Below are positions 25,066 to 33,093 of a stretch of 64,000 bases of DNA, in pieces. The notes beneath the pieces are model-generated. The model made no database searches and was not told where the DNA came from. It saw nothing but the letters and a program-made list of their open reading frames with translations. Origin of the DNA: Ruminococcaceae bacterium UBA3751 (GTDB taxonomy: Bacteria > Bacillota > Clostridia > Oscillospirales > Acutalibacteraceae); assembly GCA_002371215.1 (NCBI GenBank), contig DFGL01000045.1:3265-67264 (forward strand). The letters are read 5' to 3'. How positions within the stretch are numbered: position 1 is the first letter of the stretch; every line of letters begins with the position of its first letter. The position numbers were made by a program, and so were the translations under genes.

Positions 25066-27339
25066 ATGAAAAAGATAATTTCAATTTTTCTTGCGGTAAT
25101 AATGCTGTTTTCAGCCTCGGGTGCGGGTACAGCATATGCGGCGCAGCGAAAATATGTTGAAGATGTTCTTGCCGAAATACAAACCAAAAGCGGATTCGTG
25201 CCAAACAGAACGTCTATAGTAACCGGAAACTGCTACGCGTTTGTATCTGCGGTGTGTGAAAGACTTTACGGCGTAAAGTATCAGGAAGGATTAAACAGTA
25301 ACGGTTATACCTGCCGCCATGAGACAGGCTTGTTCTATGCCGTTTCAACTTATAAATCAACCTCAAGCAATACAGCAGACTGCGTTGAAGGTATTATCAA
25401 TTTCTTTGTTAATAACGCTTATCCCGGCGATATTGTTCATTATGCCTCGTTATCAGGTTCAACCCATACTTTTATGATTCAGAGCATTGACAGAGAAAAA
25501 ATGTCAATCTATCATTCAAATTATCAGACTCGCAATGTGCCGAGCACCGCTTGTCATATAGATAATATTTATTGGAACAGCTTCCGTAAAAATCCAACAA
25601 GTACTATCTATAATAGGGACGGAAGCATTTATTCTCACAATTCACTTTTTTATAATAAGCAAAAGCGCGGCGGTCTCGGAATCAGTATTAACCGCTATGT
25701 AAATTATGAAAAAATGTACTTTCCGTCCTTCCCGCCTCCGACTCTGAGCGCTACTAATTCTGCCACCAAAGCTATAACGCTATCGTGGAATAAGATTGAG
25801 GGGGCGTCCCATTATTCCGTTCAATATAAAGAAGCAAGCGACAGTAAATATACAGCTTTAACAAGTAATTGTACCTCACAAAGCTATGTTGTAAGCGGTC
25901 TTACTGTCGGTAAAAGCTATGATTTCAGGGTTTGCGCTTATGTTGCCGGTAAATGGAGGGAATACAGTAACGTTGTGAGAAAACAGGCGCTCCCGCCCAC
26001 TATAAATGTCGTTCGCTTTATTCCCGAGAGCACGGGGCTTAAAGTAAAATGGGCAAAGCGCAGCGACGTTGACGGCTTGAAGCTCTATAAGGCGTCAAGC
26101 GCTAACGGTACTTATAAACTTATTAAAACCTTTGATAAAAGCGCTAACCATTATATTGATACAGCCGTTAAGTACAACACTAACTATTACTATAAGCTTG
26201 TAAGGTATAAGGGCTCTTATGAGTCGGGCGCTAAGGTGTTTACGGGTAAGTATGTTCTCAAAACCCCTGTGATTACTTATACAAGAAAAGATTCAAAAAC
26301 AATTCTGTTTACCTTTAACGGAGACGGCTGTCAGGACAGCTTTGATTATTCCGTAACCAGCGGAAGCAATAAGCTTTCAACCGCAACCGTTAATACAACC
26401 GAAAATACCTTGCTCCTTGAAAATCTTGATATCGGAGAGAGCTATACGGTTTCAGTCCGTGAAAAGACTAAGTTTGCAGCGGGCGAATACGGTAAGCTGA
26501 CCGTTATTGCTGCCCCCAAAGCAGTTACAGGTGTTAAAGCAAGCCTTAAAAGAAGGGGAGTAAGGCTTAATTACAATCCCGAAAGTGAAGCGTTAGGATA
26601 TTTCATTTACCGTAATGACGGCAGCGGATATAAGCAGATTGCTAAGCTTGAGGGTAAGTCAACAAAAACTTATTTTGATAATTCTATTAAATACAATACT
26701 CCTTGTACGTACGCTGTAAGGGCATATGCAAAGTCAGATAGCGGCAAGGACGTTCCCGGCGATTCAAGCGCTCCGAGCGCGTCGGTCAATATGGTGCTTA
26801 CTGCGCCGAGCGGTATAAAAGCCGTAAGAACAACTCCTACTAAAATTACAGTGAGCTGGAATGCGGCAAATTATGCGGGAAAATATGATCTTCAGTATCG
26901 CGCAAAGGGCGGTAAGTGGATTACCGTTTCGGGAATAAAGGGGAAGTCAAGAGTTATCAAAAAGCTTACGCTCGGAACTAAATATTATTTCCGTGTAAGA
27001 AGCGTTAACGGCTTCGGCAACAGCGCCTATTCGTCAACCGTTAAAAGAAAGCTGCTTCCACCGACTCCTGAAAAGCCAACCGTCAAAATTACAAATAACG
27101 GGTTAAAGGTTGTTTATAAGCCGAAAAAGTACGCTGACTCATATATGATTTACCGCGCTAATCCAAATAAAGGTAAATTCAAATATATTGCAACTGTAAA
27201 CGGGCATAAGGCTAAGTCTTATAGAGATATGACGGCTCCGAGTTCAAATTGCCGCTATAAAATAGTTTGCTGCGTTAGTAAAAAAGGAGTAAATTATATG
27301 AGCGCAAGGTCCGCAGCAGGCAGAGTAAATAATGAGTAA
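25066..27339 (+). CDS. Secreted protein: cysteine-amidase-like domain plus Fn3-like repeats
   Basis: 757 residues. A signal peptide of about 26 residues ends AYAA. The next 200 residues look like a papain-like (NlpC/P60 or CHAP type) fold: Cys56 in GNCYAF at a helix start, a GDIVHYAS strand, His134 in STHTFMI and a polar residue in IYHSNY, the expected Cys-His-Asn order. The rest is a row of about five fibronectin-III-like units (for example ATKAITLSWNKIEGASHY and TPTKITVSWNAA, with YYFRVR strands). There is no anchor or dockerin, so it is released or held non-covalently. Possible roles are peptidoglycan or peptide hydrolysis; activity is inferred only. Confidence 0.75.
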   Translation: MKKIISIFLAVIMLFSASGAGTAYAAQRKYVEDVLAEIQTKSGFVPNRTSIVTGNCYAFVSAVCERLYGVKYQEGLNSNGYTCRHETGLFYAVSTYKSTSSNTADCVEGIINFFVNNAYPGDIVHYASLSGSTHTFMIQSIDREKMSIYHSNYQTRNVPSTACHIDNIYWNSFRKNPTSTIYNRDGSIYSHNSLFYNKQKRGGLGISINRYVNYEKMYFPSFPPPTLSATNSATKAITLSWNKIEGASHYSVQYKEASDSKYTALTSNCTSQSYVVSGLTVGKSYDFRVCAYVAGKWREYSNVVRKQALPPTINVVRFIPESTGLKVKWAKRSDVDGLKLYKASSANGTYKLIKTFDKSANHYIDTAVKYNTNYYYKLVRYKGSYESGAKVFTGKYVLKTPVITYTRKDSKTILFTFNGDGCQDSFDYSVTSGSNKLSTATVNTTENTLLLENLDIGESYTVSVREKTKFAAGEYGKLTVIAAPKAVTGVKASLKRRGVRLNYNPESEALGYFIYRNDGSGYKQIAKLEGKSTKTYFDNSIKYNTPCTYAVRAYAKSDSGKDVPGDSSAPSASVNMVLTAPSGIKAVRTTPTKITVSWNAANYAGKYDLQYRAKGGKWITVSGIKGKSRVIKKLTLGTKYYFRVRSVNGFGNSAYSSTVKRKLLPPTPEKPTVKITNNGLKVVYKPKKYADSYMIYRANPNKGKFKYIATVNGHKAKSYRDMTAPSSNCRYKIVCCVSKKGVNYMSARSAAGRVNNE

Positions 27340-27426
27340 TCAGCATATTGTATGCTGAAAAGCATAGCAATTTTTAACAAAAATAAAAATTCTTTATCAT
27401 TTTTCAACATTATTTGATAAAAATAC

Positions 27427-27455
27427 TTGACATTGACATTTTGATTGTATATAAT
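27427..27455 (+). promoter_or_regulatory. Promoter of rpsU
   Basis: Perfect -35 TTGACA (27427-27432), a 17-base spacer and perfect -10 TATAAT (27450-27455). A second TTGACA lies directly after the first at 27433-27438 but is badly spaced. The leader has a small hairpin (CCGA with TCGG, near 27478-27488) immediately before the GGAGGGAGGG ribosome binding site. Confidence 0.8.
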
Positions 27456-27502
27456 CTATGCGAAATTAAAAAAGCCCCCGAGCTTCGGAGGGAGGGAATA
27501 TA

Positions 27503-27679
27503 ATGAGTCAGGTAAAAGTTAAAGAAAATGAGTCTCTTGACAGCGCTCTCAGAAGATTTAAGCGTCAGACTTCTCGTGATGGTATCATCCAGGAAGTTAG
27601 AAAAAGAGAACACTACGAAAAGCCTTCAGTTGCTCGTAAAAAGAAGAGCGAGGCGGCTCGTAAAAGAAAGTATAAATAA
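27503..27679 (+). CDS. rpsU: 30S ribosomal protein S21
   Basis: 58 residues, very basic, with the conserved S21 layout: a start of [20 protein letters not shown], then [21 protein letters not shown], and a Lys/Arg-rich tail. S21 binds the small ribosomal subunit near the anti-Shine-Dalgarno region. The start follows an unusually long GGAGGGAGGG binding site. Promoter and terminator flank it, so it is monocistronic. The last codons and the terminator are duplicated 205 bp downstream (see the repeat entries), but this copy is complete. Confidence 0.95.
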   Translation: MSQVKVKENESLDSALRRFKRQTSRDGIIQEVRKREHYEKPSVARKKKSEAARKRKYK

Positions 27680-27755
27680 TACATAATGCAGGCGAAAGCC
27701 TGCATTTCTTTTTTTGCCGCCCGCTCTTCTTTTTCATATTAGCGGGGGTCCCCGA
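27647..27755 (+). repeat. Direct repeat, first copy: rpsU tail plus terminator
   Basis: About 108 bp that recur at 27852-27959 with only a small difference in a T run. It includes the last 10 codons of rpsU, its terminator, and the left arm of a palindrome (27749-27777). Confidence 0.9.
27686..27715 (+). terminator. Terminator of rpsU
   Basis: An 8-bp perfect stem (27686-27693 with 27698-27705), GAAA tetraloop, and a T-rich tail. Confidence 0.9.
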
Positions 27756-27777
27756 AAAATCGTAGATTTTTCGGGGA
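27749..27777. repeat. Perfect 13-bp palindrome
   Basis: TCCCCGAAAAATC pairs with GATTTTTCGGGGA around a 3-base centre. It lies between the rpsU terminator and repeat copy B. In the second direct-repeat copy only the first few bases of its left arm remain. Confidence 0.75.
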
Positions 27778-27850
27778 GAGGAGAAACATTCGTAGTGATT
27801 ATCAGCAATTTGCTTTGCGAATTGCCTCAATCACGGAGTATGTTTGGACG
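27775..27850 (-). repeat. Palindromic repeat with variable inner hairpin, copy B (inverted)
   Basis: On the minus strand it starts CGTCCAAACAT and ends ATGTTTCTCCTC like copy A (19093-19168). The 40-base core is 27795-27834. The inner stem is GCAATT-based (9 pairs with one T-G) instead of AACATAA-based, so the stem sequence has changed while pairing is kept. Confidence 0.75.
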
Positions 27851-27851
27851 A

Positions 27852-27959
27852 AGCGAGGCGGCTCGTAAAAGAAAGTATAAATAATACATAATGCAGGCGA
27901 AAGCCTGCATTTTCTTTTTGCCGCCCGCTCTTCTTTTTCATATTAGCGGGGGTCCCCGA
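27852..27959 (+). repeat. Direct repeat, second copy: orphan rpsU tail plus terminator
   Basis: Near-identical copy of 27647-27755. It carries the last rpsU codons and stop without a start, so it is not a gene. Its terminator hairpin is intact. Confidence 0.9.
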
Positions 27960-27968
27960 TTATTTTTG

Positions 27969-27997
27969 TTGACACAGTTTTTATTTTGTATTAATAT
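27969..27997 (+). promoter_or_regulatory. Promoter of aroQ
   Basis: Perfect -35 TTGACA (27969-27974), a 17-base spacer, -10 TAATAT (27992-27997). The expected transcription start is about 28004, only 4-10 bases before the start codon. Confidence 0.75.
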
Positions 27998-28007
27998 ATT
28001 TTCGGTG

Positions 28008-28448
28008 ATGAAAATGAAAATTCTGATTTTAAACGGCCCTAATCTCAATATGACCGGAATAAGGAACAAAAGCGTTTACGGCAGCGAAACCCTTGAGGAT
28101 ATTAACTCCGAGCTCAGGGAATACGGTGAATCCAAAGGCGCAGAGATGTTTTTTTATCAGTCAAATCACGAGGGTGCGATTATTGATATAATTCAGGAGA
28201 GTATGAATAAATTTGACGGCGTAGTTATCAACGCAGGGGCTTATACACATTATTCATACGCTATCCGCGACGCTATAGAGGCTGTTCGCGATTATACTCC
28301 TTTTGTTGAGGTTCATCTCAGCGATATTCATTCCCGTGAAGGCTTTCGCGCTAATTCGGTTATTACCGAGGTGTGCGTTAAGCAGATTTCAGGGCTTGGT
28401 AAGAACAGTTATAAAAAGGGTATTGATTTATTGCTTGAAATACTGTAA
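28008..28448 (+). CDS. aroQ: 3-dehydroquinate dehydratase, type II
   Basis: 146 residues, the usual size. Dehydrates 3-dehydroquinate to 3-dehydroshikimate in the shikimate pathway, as a dodecamer in the cytosol. Motifs: NGPNLNMTGIRNKSVYG (with the flexible-loop Arg and Tyr), INAGAYTHYSYAIRDA (family form NPGAYTHTS) and EVHLSDIHSREGFR (catalytic His region; Asp replaces the common Asn after LS). The frame runs upstream to 27891, but that part overlaps the duplicated terminator and the promoter. ATG 28008 and 28014 are both possible; GGTGAT at 28004-28009 could be a short ribosome binding site for 28014. It stands alone, 51 bp before efp. Confidence 0.92.
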   Translation: MKMKILILNGPNLNMTGIRNKSVYGSETLEDINSELREYGESKGAEMFFYQSNHEGAIIDIIQESMNKFDGVVINAGAYTHYSYAIRDAIEAVRDYTPFVEVHLSDIHSREGFRANSVITEVCVKQISGLGKNSYKKGIDLLLEIL

Positions 28449-28499
28449 AATGTATAAGTAATAATTTATTTTCTTATAAATTCAATGGAGGTAACAATT

Positions 28500-29057
28500 A
28501 TGATTTCTGCTGGTGATTTCAGAAACGGTGTAACTTTTGAGGAGGACGGTAACGTATTGCAGGTTATTGAATTCCAGCACGTTAAGCCCGGTAAAGGCGC
28601 TGCTTTTGTTAGAACTAAAACAAAGAACGTTATTACAGGCGCAGTAACAGAAAAAAGTTATAACCCTTCAGCTAAATATCCCACCGCTTTTATAGAGAGA
28701 AAGGATATGGCTTATTCCTACAGCGATGACGGAATGTACTATTTTATGGATAACGAAACCTTTGATATGGTTCCCGTTGCTGAGGCTGACCTTCCGGATA
28801 ATTTCCGCTTTGTTAAGGAAAATGACGTTTGTAAGATTCTTTCTTACAAGGGTAAGGTTTTCGGCGTTGAGCCGCCTACCTTCGTAACTCTTCAGATTAC
28901 TCATACAGAGCCCGGCGTTAAGGGTAATACGGCAACAAATACTCTTAAGCCCGCTACTGTTGAAACAGGCGCTGAAATCAGAGTACCGCTCTTTATCAAT
29001 GAAGGCGATATGATTAGAATTGACACCAGAACTTGTGAGTATATGGAAAGAGCGTAA
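28500..29057 (+). CDS. efp: Translation elongation factor P
   Basis: 185 residues, the standard length. EF-P relieves ribosomes stalled at polyproline stretches. The three-barrel layout is visible: an N-terminal KOW-like domain with [13 protein letters not shown] (the loop-tip Lys in PGKG is the position modified in many bacteria), the middle OB domain, and the C-terminal OB domain ending [14 protein letters not shown]. The start is ATG 28500 after a GGAGGTAAC site; the extension to 28485 has no binding site. It lies 51 bp after aroQ, an association also seen in other Firmicutes. Confidence 0.95.
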   Translation: MISAGDFRNGVTFEEDGNVLQVIEFQHVKPGKGAAFVRTKTKNVITGAVTEKSYNPSAKYPTAFIERKDMAYSYSDDGMYYFMDNETFDMVPVAEADLPDNFRFVKENDVCKILSYKGKVFGVEPPTFVTLQITHTEPGVKGNTATNTLKPATVETGAEIRVPLFINEGDMIRIDTRTCEYMERA

Positions 29058-29131
29058 AATATTTTTATATGCGAACAATGCAGGGCGGGTAGATTTGCCC
29101 GCCCGTAAATTAATAAAAAAGGAGTAATACT

Positions 29132-29554
29132 ATGGATACAGTTGAAAGCTTAGGCTATCTTAAGGGACTTATTGACGGTCTTGAAATAGACGAAAATTCC
29201 AAGGACGGAAAAATATTCAAGGCTATTCTTGAAGTTCTTGATAATATCGTTGACGATATCGACGACCTCGCAGAAGAGGTTGAGGATCTCGAGGAAGAGC
29301 TTGATGACCTTGAGGATGATGTTTGCGACCTTGAGGACTGCGTTTACGATGACGATGACGACGATGACTGGGACGAAGATGACGAAGAGTACGAGGAGTA
29401 CGAAGTAGAGTGTCCCGCATGCGGAACAGCGTTTGACGTAGATGAAGATACTCTTCTCGGCGGAACAGTTGAATGTCCCTCCTGCGGCGAAACTCTTGAG
29501 TTTCAGTTTGAAGCAGAGGAGGACGACGTTGACGAGATTGACGACGAGGACTGA
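29132..29554 (+). CDS. Acidic coiled-coil zinc-ribbon protein, CD1247-like
   Basis: 140 residues. It starts with a conserved helical region (ESLGYLKGLIDGLEID) that matches proteins annotated in Clostridia as having a CD1247 N-terminal domain. Next is an extremely Asp/Glu-rich coiled-coil stretch (about residues 45-90), then a zinc ribbon with two CxxC pairs (CPACG and CPSCG) at about 95-116, and an acidic tail. The net charge is strongly negative. The role is unknown; the ribbon suggests a scaffold or nucleic-acid/protein contact. AAAAAAGGAG binding site; a strong terminator follows. Confidence 0.8.
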   Translation: MDTVESLGYLKGLIDGLEIDENSKDGKIFKAILEVLDNIVDDIDDLAEEVEDLEEELDDLEDDVCDLEDCVYDDDDDDDWDEDDEEYEEYEVECPACGTAFDVDEDTLLGGTVECPSCGETLEFQFEAEEDDVDEIDDED

Positions 29555-29567
29555 TTAAGTAATGATT

Positions 29568-29591
29568 AGCGCCCCTTGGGGCGCTTTTTTG
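29568..29591 (+). terminator. Terminator after the zinc-ribbon gene
   Basis: A perfect 8-bp GC-rich stem (29568-29575 with 29578-29585), then TTTTTT. Confidence 0.92.
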
Positions 29592-29715
29592 TTGCACATA
29601 TGGGATTTGTTACGCTTTTATAGACTGAATATTGTATATTTTATACAGAATCACCGAATGTTAATAAATTGTGAACAGGATTTTTTTGTAATAGTTACAA
29701 AATATAAATAATGTC

Positions 29716-29744
29716 TTGTAATAGACAATTATTTATTATATAAT
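29716..29744 (+). promoter_or_regulatory. Promoter of the 1034-residue secreted protein
   Basis: -35 TTGTAA (29716-29721), a 17-base spacer, perfect -10 TATAAT (29739-29744). The rest of 29592-29795 is very AT-rich and holds nothing else I can name. Confidence 0.65.
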
Positions 29745-29795
29745 AAATATGAGTAAATATATGTAGTATTATGTCTTTTTTTGGAGATGATATAA

Positions 29796-32700
29796 ATGAA
29801 AAACAAAACTCGTATTATATCCCTTTTGCTTTCAGCGGTAATGGTTTGTACCGCTGTACCCGTTTGCGCTCCGACGGCGTTAGCGGCTGAAGGGGTAAGA
29901 ACGGTAGATTCCGTTTCTCATTCTGATCTGGACAGTAAGATCACTGCGTACGAAACCAAACTGAACGGGATTTCAAAACCGTCGTACGGAATGGCGGACG
30001 CGTATAATAAATATACTTATGCGCTTGCAGTTCAGGACGCGGCTAATTACGGCTCCCTTAATGATGCTTCCGCTTTCAGCGCCGCATCGTCAGACCTTAA
30101 TACCGCAACAAACGGCATTAAGGAATGGACAGCTAAAAAGGGAAATGCCGTTCCTAAAATCGGCAACGGTTCTTCTCAACCTGACAGTAGTTTCTACAGT
30201 AATATTCTGTATGCAAACGGTTCTTCAGAATCCAATTTTGCAAATGCGCTGTCATTTACGCTTGAAAACAAATGGGTTTTTAAAACTTATAAATCCGGTT
30301 GGTATATTTATTATCCTGATACTACCTTGATGTATGATGGCGGAGCTGTGAAATTTCCTGTTATTGCCAGCGCAAAGGATTTAGACGGAGACCATTATCC
30401 CAACTACATTGCGGTTGGTACTACTGATTTTTCGTTGTCTCAGGATTGGAAAGGCCATGATAACGGCTTTTGCTGGCCGTCTACCACCTCAACAAAATCA
30501 GGCTATTCTTCAAGCAATACATATAACCACGATAATTGCTGGCACATAAATGATGGCAATAACTATCAGACGATGCGTAATTTCGTAAATTATACTGGTA
30601 CTCCTAGTAATACGCTTACTACGATTAGCGGAATAAAATTCAGCGTAAAAGTCCAGTTCCAGTATACATTAGCATGGCCTGACGACACAACCGACCATAC
30701 AACAACGAGAGCGATTCATATTATCAATTACAAAAAGCTTATTGATAAGGTGGACGCAAAAAAGACGCTCTGGACCTCAACAGCCAAGAATGCTAAGAAC
30801 GGCTCATACCGTGAGGGCGGCTTTGCAGCGTTTATGAGCGACCTTGATTCAGCGAATTATGACCCGAATTCCCGTTTTACCTCGTCAAACGGTTATCAGG
30901 CGTGCGCTAATGATATTGACAGCATTTGCAGCACTCTTGATTCTCCGGCTTCAAGAACAGCCGATACGCATCAGGCAGCATATAACGCCCTTCGTACTGC
31001 AGAGGACCAGAACGACGGCACAAAAGGCAAGGCGCGTGATGTTTACGCGGCGGGAAATACAAAGTGGACGACAGATAGCTGGTCACCTTTCAAAACCGCA
31101 ATGGAAGCGGTTATGGATAAGTTTGACGAGGTCGTTAATACAAACGCCAAAACCTTCAGCTATACGCTTACAAGCGCAGGTACTCTTGCTACGGATTTAA
31201 ATACCGCTTATGCAGGACTTGCAGAACGCGCGGATTATTCAGAGGTTGACGATGATTCTGCCGCTGACAGTAAGTACAGCACCGTTTCTTCTGCAGAAAA
31301 CTATACTTATGATAGCTATCTTGCTTTTGTAACGGCAAGAAAAACTGTTAACGATTATTCTGCAACTGCAGCCGCAACTAAGCTCAATACCAAAAAGTCC
31401 GACGTTCAGACTGCTCTTGACGATGCTCACAACGCTTTGGACGCTGCCTATGAAGCGCTTCAGGCACCGGAGCACGATGACGTCTACAGTACCTTTGAAG
31501 CCATCAAGTCGGTAATAAACAGCAGTCTTACTGATAAATACAACGCACAAGCAAAGCGGGCTATAACTGATGCTTTATCAACGCTTGAAGGAAAAGTTTA
31601 TCATACTGTAACCTCAGAAGAGGCGACGCTGCTCGGCGTACCCGTTGGTACCGTTCTTAAGAATACGGACGGTAAGTCTGAAAAAACAAGCGCGGATACT
31701 TATTCCGCTGACCTTCTTACTGCGTTTAACGATAATGATAACGATAACAGTTATAACAAATTTACAGTTCGTTTTGTTATCAATAAAGACGGCGCTGTTG
31801 TTAAGAATGAAACGAGCGAGGCTGTCTTCGGAACTCCTCAGGTATTTGAGCTCGGCAGTTACTACGATGAAAACGCCGTTATCCTTTGGGAAACGGTTAC
31901 GAGTGAAGGCGGAGTACAGCAGAGCACCAATAAGTCATATGGCGGCGAAAGCGTTGCAAAGCTGATTAACTCTGATATTACCGTAACGGCAACCGTAACC
32001 TCGCGTTCCTCAAGCTCGGATTATCTCTATAATATTTATAACGGTAACGGTAAGCTTGTTAAATCGGAATACCACGGTGATTCTTCCGTAACGGAATTTC
32101 CGGACGCTGTTGAACTTGTTTCTATTCCGTTCTATCAGTTTAAGAAATGGTATACAAAGGTTGATGAAACCGCAAAAACCGTAATGGTTATAGCTGATTA
32201 CGAACAGCTTGAAACGGTTACCGTATCCGCTGTAAACGGAACTGTTACCGATTTGGAGGATAACGCTGAGCTTGATAATCCCGCAACCGTTCTTTATGAC
32301 CATAAGGCAAAAATAGAATACAGCGGAAACGGCAGCTTCTATGCATGGGCTGTAAAACTCGGCGATAAGTATACTATCGTTTCCTATAATTCGCTGTATG
32401 AATTCTATACTCATACGTCGTTCAGCTTCGTTCCCGTTATTAAAGACGGTAACGCATATAAGTTTGAAACCGCAAACGGCAACGTTGACGTTACTCCGTC
32501 GCTTATTGCAAGCTCAACGGAGAATACCTACGGAAAGACCGCTGATGAGTTCCTTGCGTGGAAGCTCGGTGCTAAGGCTCCGTTCGTTGCAGTCGTTGGT
32601 GCAAAATCAATAAGTGAAAATAACCAGAGAGCGTTTGCAATTGTAACAGACGGCTCTTCGGTAAACATTACCCGTCTCGGCGTTAAGTTTACTAAAAACG

Positions 32701-32900
32701 GTACCGACCCGATTAACGAAACGAATCACGCTTTGAGCAACCTTCTTTCAACGGGACAGTTCAGCGTAAGCCTGAATAACGCAACGGCAGCGAATGCGCG
32801 CTTCCGTGTAACGGTAAACTATAATTACGATTATACCTTTAACGGAACCACGTCTCATTTTGATACGGTTGATATTTCCGATATGGCACAAGTTCAGTAA
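29796..32900 (+). CDS. Large secreted protein with helical FIVAR-like segments
   Basis: 1034 residues. A signal peptide of about 31 residues ends ALAA. Residues 40-330 are aromatic- and Asn/Ser-rich. The middle (about 310-560) has helical repeats of about 70-80 residues of the type SYLAFVTARKTVNDYSA, then KKSDVQTALDDAHNALDAAYEAL, as in FIVAR-like cell-wall protein segments. The C-terminal part is beta-rich (Ig-like or bacterial repeat modules). No LPXTG, dockerin, or membrane anchor was seen. A TTTGGAGATGATA binding site precedes the start. It is followed 14 bp later by a 40-codon gene with its own strong binding site, so the two are probably one transcript. Confidence 0.7.
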   Translation: MKNKTRIISLLLSAVMVCTAVPVCAPTALAAEGVRTVDSVSHSDLDSKITAYETKLNGISKPSYGMADAYNKYTYALAVQDAANYGSLNDASAFSAASSDLNTATNGIKEWTAKKGNAVPKIGNGSSQPDSSFYSNILYANGSSESNFANALSFTLENKWVFKTYKSGWYIYYPDTTLMYDGGAVKFPVIASAKDLDGDHYPNYIAVGTTDFSLSQDWKGHDNGFCWPSTTSTKSGYSSSNTYNHDNCWHINDGNNYQTMRNFVNYTGTPSNTLTTISGIKFSVKVQFQYTLAWPDDTTDHTTTRAIHIINYKKLIDKVDAKKTLWTSTAKNAKNGSYREGGFAAFMSDLDSANYDPNSRFTSSNGYQACANDIDSICSTLDSPASRTADTHQAAYNALRTAEDQNDGTKGKARDVYAAGNTKWTTDSWSPFKTAMEAVMDKFDEVVNTNAKTFSYTLTSAGTLATDLNTAYAGLAERADYSEVDDDSAADSKYSTVSSAENYTYDSYLAFVTARKTVNDYSATAAATKLNTKKSDVQTALDDAHNALDAAYEALQAPEHDDVYSTFEAIKSVINSSLTDKYNAQAKRAITDALSTLEGKVYHTVTSEEATLLGVPVGTVLKNTDGKSEKTSADTYSADLLTAFNDNDNDNSYNKFTVRFVINKDGAVVKNETSEAVFGTPQVFELGSYYDENAVILWETVTSEGGVQQSTNKSYGGESVAKLINSDITVTATVTSRSSSSDYLYNIYNGNGKLVKSEYHGDSSVTEFPDAVELVSIPFYQFKKWYTKVDETAKTVMVIADYEQLETVTVSAVNGTVTDLEDNAELDNPATVLYDHKAKIEYSGNGSFYAWAVKLGDKYTIVSYNSLYEFYTHTSFSFVPVIKDGNAYKFETANGNVDVTPSLIASSTENTYGKTADEFLAWKLGAKAPFVAVVGAKSISENNQRAFAIVTDGSSVNITRLGVKFTKNGTDPINETNHALSNLLSTGQFSVSLNNATAANARFRVTVNYNYDYTFNGTTSHFDTVDISDMAQVQ

Positions 32901-32914
32901 AGGGGGCAAAAGAA

Positions 32915-33037
32915 ATGAATCAGAAAAAACAATATGTGCCTCCTGAGGCTGATATTGAAAAATTCACTTTCTGCGATATCGTAACGGAATCGCCAACGTT
33001 TCACGGTATCGGCGACGAGGGAGACAACCAGTTCTAA
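32915..33037 (+). CDS. 40-residue peptide gene
   Basis: 40 codons from ATG 32915, with an AGGGGGCAAAAGA ribosome binding site. The peptide has a basic start, a YVPPEADIEKF segment, one Cys, a DIVTES centre and an acidic Gly-rich end (GIGDEGDNQF). From memory, similar short peptides with a Y-x-x-PE-x-x-x-x-x-F core and a DVIT/DIVT centre, of unknown role, are common in Ruminococcus-like genomes. No signal peptide. It lies 14 bp after a large secreted protein and directly before a terminator. The good start signal and clean stop argue for a real gene. Confidence 0.65.
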   Translation: MNQKKQYVPPEADIEKFTFCDIVTESPTFHGIGDEGDNQF

Positions 33038-33046
33038 TAATAAAAT

Positions 33047-33073
33047 AACGGGAGGACTCAGGTCCTCCCGTTT
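33047..33073. terminator. Bidirectional terminator
   Basis: A perfect 11-bp stem (33047-33057 with 33062-33072) between the 40-residue peptide gene and the convergent exchanger gene. Confidence 0.9.
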
Positions 33074-33093
33074 GAATTTGTTATTTGGTTTTG

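Noticed and set aside
27891..28007. Longer aroQ start at 27891
   Set aside because: The added codons run through the duplicated terminator and promoter; the family begins at MKILILNGPNLN.
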